Assembly (NCBI GenBank): GCA_012523655.1
Contig: JAAYTV010000311.1
Location: 1-10,109 of the forward strand
Reading direction: 5' to 3'
DNA: 10,109 bases
DNA from: a bacterium
GTDB taxonomy: Bacteria > Zhuqueibacterota > Zhuqueibacteria > Residuimicrobiales > Residuimicrobiaceae
Positions 1 to 6,726 of this stretch are shown here, one piece after another (position 1 is the first letter of the stretch; each line of letters opens with the position of its first letter). The translations under genes were made by a program, and so were the position numbers. Under the pieces are notes generated by a model. It saw nothing but the letters and a program-made list of their open reading frames with translations. It searched no databases and had not been told where the DNA came from.

Positions 1-426
1 CACACGCGCGACGGCAGAGGTGATGTTCAGTTCGCTGGATTGAACGCGCACAGGGGAGGGGAAGTAGAGCTCCAGGCGGCCGGCGGGGATTTTCGTCGGC
101 CCGGCATGTACATTATACGGTTCGTCGTAAAGACGATGCAGATCGTTTATGCGTCCCTCTTGAACCCAGCGCCGCATGGTGGCATAGTTGTAATCCGGCG
201 AGGACCATTCCGGCACCGGCCGCAGGTCCCAGAGATCGGCGCGATCCAGGGATAACTTGAGCGGCTGGCCATCGCCCCAGACCAGGCAGCCCATGATGCC
301 GTTGCCCAACGGCAGGGCCTCGTCCCAGCGGGTGATTGGAGCCGTGAAATGCAGATTATGATCAGCGGCAAACAGCGATGCGGCAAACGGAAGAAACGCT
401 AAAAATCGCAGGAGTGATTTCAGCAT
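1..426 (-). CDS. Secreted GH95-like glycoside hydrolase, N-terminal fragment (runs off left edge)
   Basis: The reading frame opens at ATG 426 and stays open for 142 codons to the window edge, so only the N-terminus is seen. Residues 1-21 form a signal peptide: MLK, then a hydrophobic run ending in LFAAD, with cleavage probably after Ala20 or Ala21. The protein is therefore exported. Residues 33-70 carry the pattern WDEALPLGNGIMG, then VWGDG, then LSLDRADLWDLRP. This resembles the N-terminal beta-sandwich of GH95/GH65-type enzymes, where W-x-EALPLGNG and a later LW are typical. GH95 enzymes act on alpha-L-fucosides or related sugars, but the catalytic (alpha/alpha)6 domain is outside the window, so neither substrate nor activity can be assigned. 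A modest purine-rich stretch (GAGGCG) lies about 5 nt before the ATG, and a sigma70-like promoter candidate lies just upstream. It follows the FISUMP gene on the same strand after a 612-nt gap, so it is probably a separate transcription unit. Family call moderately confident; start confident. Confidence 0.72.
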   Translation of the reverse strand, partial: MLKSLLRFLAFLPFAASLFAADHNLHFTAPITRWDEALPLGNGIMGCLVWGDGQPLKLSLDRADLWDLRPVPEWSSPDYNYATMRRWVQEGRINDLHRLYDEPYNVHAGPTKIPAGRLELYFPSPVRVQSSELNITSAVARV

Positions 427-1038
427 GAACGCCTCGATGAGAAAAGGGATGACTGTGGGGAAAAAATAGGCAGGATTTGAGATAATTTCAAGGAAAAAGC
501 ACTATCATGTTTGTATAGGACAATATCTTTGGGAGATCTGCGGAGGATTGGTCGCTTACACTTTAGCGGTCGTTTAATTAGCTCCATGCAACAAATCATT
601 CACGACGGATCGTCCTCTTGGAAGCGACTCTGCAGCTGAGGGTGGATGAAAAGCGATGGCCGCGGTGGATTGCCCGCTCTTGCAAAAGCGGATAACAAAT
701 TTAATCTTGTGGTTTGCCATACTCAGGCATTTCAGGATTGGCTTTAGAATACTGATGAGGGACCTCTGAGCAAAGGGTGTCACACGGTTAGGTTTTTCCG
801 GCCAAGTCGGTTTTTAATTCATCATGGAGCGTTGTATTTATGTGTGCAAATGGAACGTCGAGTAAATCATAATCAGCCTAATCGTCTGACTATCGTACAA
901 TGTCATCAATGCTTTCATCGCTGCGGATAATCATGCCTGTCGGCAGGGCCAAATTCCATAAAGAAGACGATTATCGAGCTTGGCGCAGAACTTTCAACAG
1001 GTTTTTCATTTCAACAAAGAATCAATTTATACGTTAGC
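427..1038. other. 612-nt gap without a supportable gene
   Basis: This stretch separates the FISUMP stop from the glycosidase start. It is AT-richer than the flanking genes and holds no ORF with a ribosome binding site. A 69-codon minus-strand frame (783-574) opens with GTG and lacks any Shine-Dalgarno. A second minus-strand frame between about 958 and 788 reads plausibly (MIIRSDESIDDIVR, then after two stop codons ADYDLLDVPFAHINTTLHDE), which could be a decayed coding relic, but I cannot assign it to a family. A short dyad CCTG-CCGA-CAGG lies near 936-947. No convincing terminator follows the FISUMP gene. Confidence 0.5.
463..491 (-). promoter_or_regulatory. Candidate sigma70-type promoter of the GH95-like gene
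   Basis: On the minus strand TTGAAA (491-486) is separated by exactly 17 nt from TATTTT (468-463). This would place a start site near 456 and a leader of about 30 nt before ATG 426. The surrounding DNA is AT-rich, so a chance match is possible. No sigma54 element was found before this gene. Confidence 0.35.
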
Positions 1039-1749
1039 CTAATCCTTGACGCAACGAATCGAAAATCCCATTTTCTTGTCCAACTGATAAAATATAAGCT
1101 CTGGAGTGCTGAATTCCATTGCACAAAAATATCCCCATTTGTTATTATTGGGGAATTCTGTTAAAGACCAAAAATTGGCGTGAGTTCCAAAGTTGCAGTA
1201 ATCCCAATGGCTGTAGCCATTTCCACGATTCCCATAAGGCAACGCGTTGAACCCGCTCACGTTAGTAGCGCCTGCATTGGGGCTTTTCCAATTCAAGGTT
1301 CCCATCTCTTTCATTTTACCGCCGGCCACTGAACTACCGCCCAAGAATTCTGCCATGGTATCCCACTCTAAACGACTGGGCACATGCCAACCTTCTGGAG
1401 CGATTTTGCGGCTGTCGGCGGTAGCGAACCAATTGTAGAGCAATCCAAAGGTATTTATTCCGTTATTATAACTGCAACATGCTCCTGTAGTTAAATTTTT
1501 CCAAGCTGCAGAGTCAGAAATTATGGGGATTGCCTCCCCGTTTCTGTAATGTTTTACTTTAAGGTTTTCCGCCATCCACCATTGAGTGCCGATTTTCACT
1601 GTCCTATAATTATTGCCGTCGACATCCGAAACGGTCCCGGTAATTTCATCTTGTGGTTCGGTCGGAGATTTTTTATCACCGCAGCCGTTGATGATAAGCA
1701 GACCGAACACAGCGATCATCATCCGCTCAATACATCGAGTCACGTTCAT
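1039..1749 (-). CDS. FISUMP-domain (Fibrobacter succinogenes major paralogous domain) lipoprotein
   Basis: The protein has 236 residues. Residues 1-23 are a lipoprotein signal: Arg5/Arg9, a hydrophobic stretch (IAVFGLLII), then INGC with Cys23 as the lipidated residue. The following GDKKSPTEP is a typical flexible linker after the lipid anchor. Residues 44-236 match the FISUMP pattern: DGNNYRTVKIGTQWWMAENL (44-63), FGLLYNWFA (101-109), GWHVPSRLEW (120-129) and the closing GFSIRCVKD. The family is common in the FCB group, often in many paralogues, and is found on cell-surface or secreted proteins. Its biochemical role is unknown. Placement in an envelope membrane is inferred from the lipobox. 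ATG 1749 is chosen over Met10/Met11 because a strong Shine-Dalgarno sits 6 nt before it. A near-consensus sigma54 promoter lies 49 nt upstream, so it is probably its own transcription unit, separated from the receptor gene by a stem-loop. The domain is full length, with no damage seen. Confidence 0.9.
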   Translation of the reverse strand: MNVTRCIERMMIAVFGLLIINGCGDKKSPTEPQDEITGTVSDVDGNNYRTVKIGTQWWMAENLKVKHYRNGEAIPIISDSAAWKNLTTGACCSYNNGINTFGLLYNWFATADSRKIAPEGWHVPSRLEWDTMAEFLGGSSVAGGKMKEMGTLNWKSPNAGATNVSGFNALPYGNRGNGYSHWDYCNFGTHANFWSLTEFPNNNKWGYFCAMEFSTPELIFYQLDKKMGFSIRCVKD

Positions 1750-1755
1750 CGTACA

Positions 1756-1762
1756 CTCCTTT
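1756..1762 (-). promoter_or_regulatory. Ribosome binding site of the FISUMP lipoprotein gene
   Basis: The minus strand reads AAAGGAG 6 nt before ATG 1749. It is a near-perfect Shine-Dalgarno, and it decides the start codon over the internal Met10 and Met11. Confidence 0.85.
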
Positions 1763-1796
1763 AAGCTTGGGTGAGATTTGTTTTTGTTCTGGGCAG

Positions 1797-1813
1797 TTCA
1801 AAAAGCGTGCCAA
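1797..1813 (-). promoter_or_regulatory. Sigma54 (RpoN) -24/-12 promoter of the FISUMP gene
   Basis: The minus strand reads TTGGCACGCTTTTTGAA from 1813 to 1797. Against the sigma54 consensus (Y)TGGCACG-N4-TTGCW, the -24 block TGGCACG is perfect, the spacing from GG to the -12 dinucleotide is the required 10 nt, and only the C of the -12 GC is changed, to A. A start site near 1786 gives a leader of about 37 nt that contains the Shine-Dalgarno. No competing sigma70 promoter was noticed here. The gene for a sigma54 activator lies about 3.3 kb upstream on the same strand. Confidence 0.68.
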
Positions 1814-1919
1814 TACGGCGCGATTGCTATGGGCGGGGTAATGTTTTGATTTTTATAAGCGGTTGCCGCCGGCTGTCGAGAGCGGGAGCTATGCAGCAGA
1901 AGATTTTTTACTAGATTTG

Positions 1920-2062
1920 ACCTCACTGCGGTGGCGACGAGGTTTTAAATTACTTTAGATTCTTTATTTTGGGGAAGAGAATGTTTTGTTTTACCAAAAA
2001 TGGTATTTTTCTAAGCAAGTCTATTCATCGGAGCAGAAAAATTTTTCAGCGTGCAGTGAGGT
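1920..2062. repeat. 10-bp inverted repeat pair upstream of the FISUMP sigma54 promoter
   Basis: ACCTCACTGC at 1920-1929 recurs as its exact reverse complement GCAGTGAGGT at 2053-2062, with 123 nt between the arms. The arms lie about 110 and 240 nt upstream of the -24 element, within the range where enhancer-binding proteins bind. The match does not extend beyond 10 bp. Chance occurrence of one such pair in a few hundred bases is a few percent, so functional assignment is tentative. Confidence 0.35.
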
Positions 2063-2110
2063 GATTGTTTACTGTTTGAGGATTTTGGATTGAAGGCAAG
2101 TGATTGAAAG

Positions 2111-2147
2111 TCCCGAAGCTGCCGCATGAGCAACGGCAGCCCCGGGA
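2111..2147 (-). terminator. Stem-loop terminator-like structure after the TonB-dependent receptor gene
   Basis: Arms 2111-2124 and 2134-2147 pair over 14 bp around a 9-nt loop. In RNA made from the minus strand the two central positions form G-U wobbles, so the stem is unbroken. In plus-strand RNA the same positions are A/C mismatches. The hairpin is thus built for the minus-strand transcript. It starts about 55 nt after the receptor stop codon. The run that follows is only CUUUC, not a true U-tract, so it may act as a transcript 3'-end stabiliser or a weak terminator rather than a classical intrinsic one. Confidence 0.55.
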
Positions 2148-2201
2148 TCCGGTTGGCGTCAACACGGAAAAGTTAAGCCGGAAAAGGAGTTTTTCTTTTT
2201 C

Positions 2202-4868
2202 CTAAAAATTGATCTCCATGCCCAACCGCACGGCCATGGGCGGTTGATAGCGCGAGGCCAGGCCGTATAGCGGATTGGGATTGATGCTCTGGCCCTCTTC
2301 ATCCAGGTTATAGTAATGGATCTGTTCATAGTTCACCGGGCTACGCATACTGCCGATGTGGAGGATGTCGAGAAGGAGCCGTGGTTTCAGCGACAGATTG
2401 GCAAAGCGGCCCAATGAGTAGGCCAGCCGCAGATTGAGCTCCCAGATCGGTGGGGTTCTGCCTTTGGAGCCCCGTGATCCGATAAATCGATTGTACGGCG
2501 GCCCCATCTCGGATCCGCCCAGTTCGCTGAGCGGCGTACCGCTCTGCCAGATGAACCACGCGCCGGCCTGCAGATTTTCGGACAAGCCCATGGAACCGGA
2601 GAATTTGGCCACATGGGTGCGATCGTTGGGCAGAAGGCCGCCGGCATTGATGGTGGTCTCCAAGATGTCCCAGGATCCATTGGTATTAGGGAAGGAATAG
2701 TTATAATCGGAATTGAATAATCCGGGGTAATTGCCCTCTGTTCTGGACCAGACATACGAAGCCAGGAACCCCGTTCGACCATCAAAAGATTTCTCCGCTC
2801 TCAGTTCAATGGCTTTATACTCACGTTTCATTTTTGGATAGAGTGCCAGTGCGCCTTTGCCCGGATTATCGAACCAAAAATCACCAGTGTTCGGATCCAT
2901 GCCATCCTCAAGGCCCTGACGTAATGTGTTGTAAACGCCGTGCACCCCCAGTTTGATTTTATCTGTTGCCTGCAGTTCATAGCCGAGAGCCCAGCCATCA
3001 TAATATTGGCCGCCCAGATCCTTCAGCTGCGGACGTGAACTGATTTTGGAATCAAATCCATGGTCTGGATTTGCCGATGCCTGTCGAGGATCCACTAAAT
3101 AATATTGAAAAGAGGTGACTGCGTCGATCATCAAATAACCGACGGAAAGCCAGGTGTTGAGTTCCTGATAAAAACGACCAAACGAGAGATACAGCTTTTG
3201 CGGCGTCTCTTTTCCGGGTTGATAGATGATCCCCAGTCTCGGTTGATACTGGTTGGTGATGCTTTGGCCCAATTTACCGGTGGACGCCATTAAATACTGT
3301 CCGTCCCAGCGCAGGCCGGCCTGCATTTGCAGCCGATCGGTCGCTTGCCAGGAATCCTGGAGGAATGCTGCCGGGAATCGATGGCGCACGGTGCCGGCTG
3401 CGGATGTTTGATAGACGAAATAATTCGCTTCACCTGTTTGCATGATCGCACTTCCTCTGAGATCATGATTCAGGCGATTATCGCGATACTCAACGCCGGT
3501 TTTCAGAGTATGCTGTGCGATCAGATAAGTAGCTTTGAGCCCCACCGTCGCGACCGTGGAACGGTCATCAATAAGAGTGGGGGGGCCTCCTGACCACTGG
3601 CCGGATAGATCGATATACAGCGCTTCTGCCGATCCTCTGTCGGTCGCAGGTACATTTTTTTCCAGGCGTGATAATCGCGACGCATAGCTTTCCAGTAAAA
3701 GTCGCGGGCTAAAGGTATGGCGACCCAGGTAGGAGACATTGAATCCGCCCCGTCGAATATCCGATAGATAGGGATCCGGGTTGGCCAGACTGGTCGGCGT
3801 GCCGAAAGAGCCGAAGGTGTCGCCCACGCCGCGACGATCTTGTGGGTCGCCGAGCAGCGTCAGGGTCAGATTATTTTTGCTGCCGGCTTGCCAGGTTAAT
3901 TTGCCGGCAAAACTGTGGGTGACGGAATGATCGCTAAAATACGCCAATCCAGGGATCTGCACCTGCTCACGTTCAAAAGTGGGATTGTAGGCGATGGAAA
4001 ACCAGAGTTGATCGCGCACAATAGGGCCGCCCAGACGAAAGCCGGCATCATATTGGCTGTAATCTCCTTTGGGCGGTTTGATCATGGGTTGACGGGGTTC
4101 GCCGGCAATCCGGTTGTTGGCAAAAAAGCCGAACGCCTGACCGTGAAATTCATTGCCGCCGGAATAGGTGATCACATTGATGGAGCCTCCCAGGGAGCTG
4201 CGATATTCCGCTTGATAACCGCCCGTAATGACCTCTACCTCCTGGACGAAATTGTAGGGCAGATTGGTGCCGGTGAGATTGCGAAAGGGATCGGTCACAT
4301 CCATGCCGTCAATGGTGTATTTGTTCTCGAGCCCGGTTGCCCCCGCCATGTTGAGGCCATCGCCCAGGTAGCTCGTGTTCACCTGGGGCAGCAGCGCGGC
4401 CACGCTGCGATAGTTGCGCTCAACCGGCATTTGGGCAATGATCTTTGCTGAAAGATTGCCGCCGTTGACCGTGCTGGTTGGATCTATGGAATAGGCGGCG
4501 CCGGACACCGTTACATCGGGCATGGCAACAGACTGGGCCTGAAGGAGAATGGCGCCGAGAGACGTGGTTGTTCCCAGTCCAATGGTGATACGCTCCACTG
4601 TCACGGGTTTGTAGGCGACATGATTGATTCGCAGAGTATACTCGCCGACCGGCAAGGCAGCGATGCGAAGCCGACCATGACGATCGGTGATCGTGCCACG
4701 CACGCCTTGCAGCGCTTCACTGCTCAATTGAATATTGACGCCTTCAATCGGTTTAGAGGCGCTGTCCAGAATCCGGCCCTCTAAACATCCACCGGTGCTT
4801 TGTGCTTGCACCGGCCCGCCGGCCAGCAGATAGATGAACAGGCCTAGACAAAACCAGTTGATCTTCAT
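2202..4868 (-). CDS. TonB-dependent outer-membrane receptor with N-terminal carboxypeptidase-regulatory-like domain
   Basis: The protein has 888 residues from ATG 4868. Residues 1-22 are a signal peptide (MKIN, hydrophobic core, cleavage likely after VQA). Residues 28-110 form a carboxypeptidase-regulatory-like beta-sandwich (LEGRILDSASKPIEGVNIQL, GEYTLRI, GYKP-like VAYKP). Residues of about 120-235 are the plug: MPVERNYRSVAALLPQV, YTIDGMDVTDPF, VQEVEVITGGYQAEY and GGSINVITYSGGNEFHG. The rest is an aromatic-rich 22-strand-type barrel ending in MEINF, with a C-terminal Phe typical of outer-membrane proteins. Such Oar/SusC-like receptors import ligands across the outer membrane using TonB energy. 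The substrate here is unknown. MPDVTVSG at about 114-121 resembles the DEVVVTG-type segment found between these domains; no separate clear TonB box was seen. The longer frame from 4901 is rejected because GGGGAGG precedes ATG 4868 and the predicted sigma54 start is near 4910. No SusD partner follows; a FISUMP lipoprotein does. Confidence 0.93.
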   Translation of the reverse strand: MKINWFCLGLFIYLLAGGPVQAQSTGGCLEGRILDSASKPIEGVNIQLSSEALQGVRGTITDRHGRLRIAALPVGEYTLRINHVAYKPVTVERITIGLGTTTSLGAILLQAQSVAMPDVTVSGAAYSIDPTSTVNGGNLSAKIIAQMPVERNYRSVAALLPQVNTSYLGDGLNMAGATGLENKYTIDGMDVTDPFRNLTGTNLPYNFVQEVEVITGGYQAEYRSSLGGSINVITYSGGNEFHGQAFGFFANNRIAGEPRQPMIKPPKGDYSQYDAGFRLGGPIVRDQLWFSIAYNPTFEREQVQIPGLAYFSDHSVTHSFAGKLTWQAGSKNNLTLTLLGDPQDRRGVGDTFGSFGTPTSLANPDPYLSDIRRGGFNVSYLGRHTFSPRLLLESYASRLSRLEKNVPATDRGSAEALYIDLSGQWSGGPPTLIDDRSTVATVGLKATYLIAQHTLKTGVEYRDNRLNHDLRGSAIMQTGEANYFVYQTSAAGTVRHRFPAAFLQDSWQATDRLQMQAGLRWDGQYLMASTGKLGQSITNQYQPRLGIIYQPGKETPQKLYLSFGRFYQELNTWLSVGYLMIDAVTSFQYYLVDPRQASANPDHGFDSKISSRPQLKDLGGQYYDGWALGYELQATDKIKLGVHGVYNTLRQGLEDGMDPNTGDFWFDNPGKGALALYPKMKREYKAIELRAEKSFDGRTGFLASYVWSRTEGNYPGLFNSDYNYSFPNTNGSWDILETTINAGGLLPNDRTHVAKFSGSMGLSENLQAGAWFIWQSGTPLSELGGSEMGPPYNRFIGSRGSKGRTPPIWELNLRLAYSLGRFANLSLKPRLLLDILHIGSMRSPVNYEQIHYYNLDEEGQSINPNPLYGLASRYQPPMAVRLGMEINF

Positions 4869-4873
4869 AGCTG

Positions 4874-4880
4874 CCTCCCC
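4874..4880 (-). promoter_or_regulatory. Ribosome binding site of the TonB-dependent receptor gene
   Basis: The minus strand reads GGGGAGG 5 nt before ATG 4868. This places the true start 11 codons inside the longest frame and directly ahead of the signal peptide. Confidence 0.85.
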
Positions 4881-4920
4881 AAAAAAACTTTTACTTTGCA
4901 TGCTGTTTTTCTTTTACGCC

Positions 4921-4936
4921 TACAAAAAATATGCCG
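4921..4936 (-). promoter_or_regulatory. Candidate sigma54 (RpoN) -24/-12 promoter of the receptor gene
   Basis: The minus strand reads CGGCATATTTTTTGTA from 4936 to 4921. Aligned to TGGCAYR-N4-TTGCW, nine of eleven specified positions fit. The deviations are the first T (C here) and the C of the -12 GC (T here). GG and the -12 G are separated by exactly 10 nt. The start site would be near 4910, giving a leader of about 41 nt with the Shine-Dalgarno inside, which closely mirrors the layout before the FISUMP gene. It lies about 200 nt after the stop of the sigma54-activator gene. It is weaker than the FISUMP element. Confidence 0.55.
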
Positions 4937-4970
4937 CCTTTGCCAACAAGGTAAGTTGTTGTTTTTCTTA

Positions 4971-4987
4971 TCGGCTTTCTCAGCCGA
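4971..4987. promoter_or_regulatory. Dyad TCGGCT-N5-AGCCGA, candidate activator site
   Basis: A perfect 6-bp dyad with a 5-nt spacer, centred at 4979, lies about 44 nt upstream of the -24 GG of the receptor promoter, near -69 relative to the predicted start. The 17-bp 6-N5-6 geometry is the same as that of NtrC sites (TGCACC-N5-GGTGCA), which are bound by a Fis-type HTH like the one in the adjacent activator. In RNA it could instead form a small hairpin, but it lies upstream of the predicted start. Confidence 0.4.
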
Positions 4988-5010
4988 GCGGCTTGCGTCT
5001 TTAATCTGCT

Positions 5011-5058
5011 GCTCAGTTTTATCAGTTTTGGGAAAGGGTGATGGGATCGCTCAGTTTT
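5011..5058. repeat. Three TCAGTTTT direct repeats upstream of the receptor promoter
   Basis: TCAGTTTT occurs at 5013-5020, 5022-5029 and 5051-5058; the first and third are extended to GCTCAGTTTT. They lie roughly 78-123 nt upstream of the -24 element, in the usual range of enhancer sites, within AT-rich non-coding DNA. The same word was not seen upstream of the FISUMP promoter, which weakens a shared-regulator reading. Confidence 0.4.
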
Positions 5059-5138
5059 TATTAATGTTGGAGTTTATTGTTTTGGTAAGAAATGCTGCCT
5101 GGTTCCCCGATTCTGAAAAGCCATTCCTGAGTCAGCGC

Positions 5139-6701
5139 TCAAGTGGATTCCCCGTTATCCCGGCGTTGAATCTTTAATTTGACCATTTTGTTGTGCAGCG
5201 TTTGAACGGGAATCTTCAGCGCGCGCGCGGCGCGGGTCTGGCTCCAGTGGTTGTTTTTCAACGCCAGGCGAATGAGGTTCGCCTCATAAGCGTCGACCTG
5301 TTCACCCAGCGAAGGTTGCACGGATTCATCCTGGTCGAGTGAAAATTTACCGGCCCATTCTTGTTGCAGGTCCGGCGGCAGATCCGCCCTGGTCAAGGTG
5401 GTGGTTTCTGCATGCACATGGGTCATCAGGCGTTCGATGAAATTCTCCAGCTCACGGATGTTTCCCGGCCACGGCCTGGTCTTGATGAATTCCAGCACCT
5501 GGGCGCTGAAGGCGCTGACTTTTTTATGCTGTTCGGCGGCAAATTTTTCCAGGAAATGGCCGGCCAACAGGGCGATATCTTGCCCGCGCTCCTGCAGAGA
5601 GGGGACTTGGATGGGATACACATACAAGCGATAAAAAAGATCCTCACGAAACAGCCCCTCCTGAACCCGTTTTTCCAGCGAAGAGCTGGCTGCGGCGATG
5701 ACGCGCACATTGACCTTGCGAATCTTGTTGCCGCCCACCGGTCGAATTTCGCCCTCCTGTAAAACGCGCAACAGCTTGGACTGCATTTCCATGGGAAGAT
5801 TGACTATTTCATCCATAAACAACGTACCTTGATCAGCCTCTTCGATCAGCCCCTTGCGATCCATCGTAGAGCCGGTAAATGCGCCCTTGACATGGCCGAG
5901 CATCTCGCTTTCAAACAGAGCGGATGGAATGGCGCCGCAATCGATCGCTACGAACGGCGCCTGGCTGCGTTCGCTTATTTTATGAATAGCCCGTGCGACC
6001 AACTCTTTGCCGGTGCCGCTGGGTCCCTGCAGCATCACCCGGACATCGCAACGGCCGGCCGCTTCAATCGCTTGCAGCAAGGCAATGAATTTTTCACTTC
6101 TGCCGATCAATCCGAGATTGGCATATTTTTTTAACAGCACTGATTCCGGAATGGGATGCTCAAAGAAAATCTGCAGCTGTTGAATGTTGTTGAAGAAGGG
6201 GGTGATGATCTGGCCGAATTTCAGCAGGTAGTCAAGGTCCTTTTCGTCGAAACGGCCGTCCTCTTTCTTATTAATCAGTACGATGGAACCGATGACGGTA
6301 CGGCTGCTGCGGATGGGAATGCCTATAGCCGAACGGTAAGCGTCGCTCTTGAATTTGAGGCCGGAAAATTTACTATCATGGATCAAATCATGGCTGAGCA
6401 AGCTGTTGCCCGAATGCATGATATAACCACTGGTGTGGAGCTGAATCTCGTGCAGCTGGGCATCATGAGCTTTCGGACTTTGGCGGTTGACCGTGCGCAG
6501 GGTTTCGCGGGTGCGCGGATTCACCAGCAGCAGGATGGCGTTCTCCGCCCCCAGCAGAAAGGCTGCCTGTTCTGTGATGATGCGTACAATTTCCTCTATA
6601 TCGCCTTGTGCATTCAAAACCGCGACCAAATCGATTAATTCGGCATACGATGGCAGGTCGCCTGCTCGTGGCCCCGCCGGCTGAGGATTCTGGCTGTTCA
6701 T
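5139..6701 (-). CDS. GAF-domain sigma54-dependent transcriptional activator (bacterial enhancer-binding protein)
   Basis: The protein has 520 residues. Residues of about 20-172 form a GAF sensory domain (IVRIITEQAAFLLGAENAIL, IGIPIRSSRTVIGSIVLINK). Residues of about 197-430 are the AAA+ sigma54-interaction module: Walker A GPSGTGKE (226-233), intact GAFTGS loop (273-278) that contacts sigma54, Walker B GTLFMDEI (292-299, Asp297/Glu298), arginine-finger region FREDLFYRL (351-359) and WPGNIRELENF (411-421). Residues of about 470-511 are a Fis-type helix-turn-helix (NHWSQTRAARALKIPVQTLH). It should bind upstream DNA and use ATP to open sigma54 promoters. There is no response-regulator receiver domain, so input is through GAF or a partner. 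It starts 25 nt after the kinase stop with only a weak Shine-Dalgarno, which suggests cotranscription and perhaps translational coupling. Sigma54-like promoters precede the next two genes. The AAA+ motifs all look functional; the GAF ligand is unknown. Confidence 0.95.
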   Translation of the reverse strand: MNSQNPQPAGPRAGDLPSYAELIDLVAVLNAQGDIEEIVRIITEQAAFLLGAENAILLLVNPRTRETLRTVNRQSPKAHDAQLHEIQLHTSGYIMHSGNSLLSHDLIHDSKFSGLKFKSDAYRSAIGIPIRSSRTVIGSIVLINKKEDGRFDEKDLDYLLKFGQIITPFFNNIQQLQIFFEHPIPESVLLKKYANLGLIGRSEKFIALLQAIEAAGRCDVRVMLQGPSGTGKELVARAIHKISERSQAPFVAIDCGAIPSALFESEMLGHVKGAFTGSTMDRKGLIEEADQGTLFMDEIVNLPMEMQSKLLRVLQEGEIRPVGGNKIRKVNVRVIAAASSSLEKRVQEGLFREDLFYRLYVYPIQVPSLQERGQDIALLAGHFLEKFAAEQHKKVSAFSAQVLEFIKTRPWPGNIRELENFIERLMTHVHAETTTLTRADLPPDLQQEWAGKFSLDQDESVQPSLGEQVDAYEANLIRLALKNNHWSQTRAARALKIPVQTLHNKMVKLKIQRRDNGEST

Positions 6702-6726
6702 AGTGCGCTCGATAAGGCTGTGACCA

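Larger units (their letters stand above)
1814..2201. other. Receptor-FISUMP gap: 3' end of the receptor transcript and upstream region of the FISUMP promoter
   Basis: No ORF is supportable in this AT-rich 388-nt gap. The right end holds the stem-loop after the receptor gene. The rest holds a 10-bp inverted repeat pair upstream of the sigma54 promoter. A CGGCT half-site with an imperfect partner (AGCGG) sits at 1870-1885 and weakly resembles the dyad found before the receptor gene. Both are candidate activator sites only. Confidence 0.5.

Noticed and set aside
703..718. TGGCAAA-N4-AAGAT on the minus strand upstream of the glycosidase gene
   Set aside because: The -12 block lacks TT and GC, and it lies almost 280 nt before the start codon.
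574..783. 69-codon minus-strand ORF with a GTG start
   Set aside because: No Shine-Dalgarno before the GTG or the internal ATG, no recognisable motif, and an AT-rich gap context; treated as chance.
3915..4451. 178-codon plus-strand ORF opposite the receptor gene
   Set aside because: It is antisense to the well-supported plug and barrel coding sequence, has no recognisable motif and no ribosome binding site of note; a shadow frame.
4933..4946. TTGGCA followed by GGCGGC on the minus strand, another sigma54-like match before the receptor
   Set aside because: GG to GC spacing is only 8 nt; the overlapping CGGCATA-N4-TTGTA has correct spacing.
5118..5150. 6-bp hairpin overlapping the stop of the activator gene (CUUGAG/CUCAGG)
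   Set aside because: Short, contains a G-U pair, overlaps the coding end and has no U-tract; not a convincing terminator.
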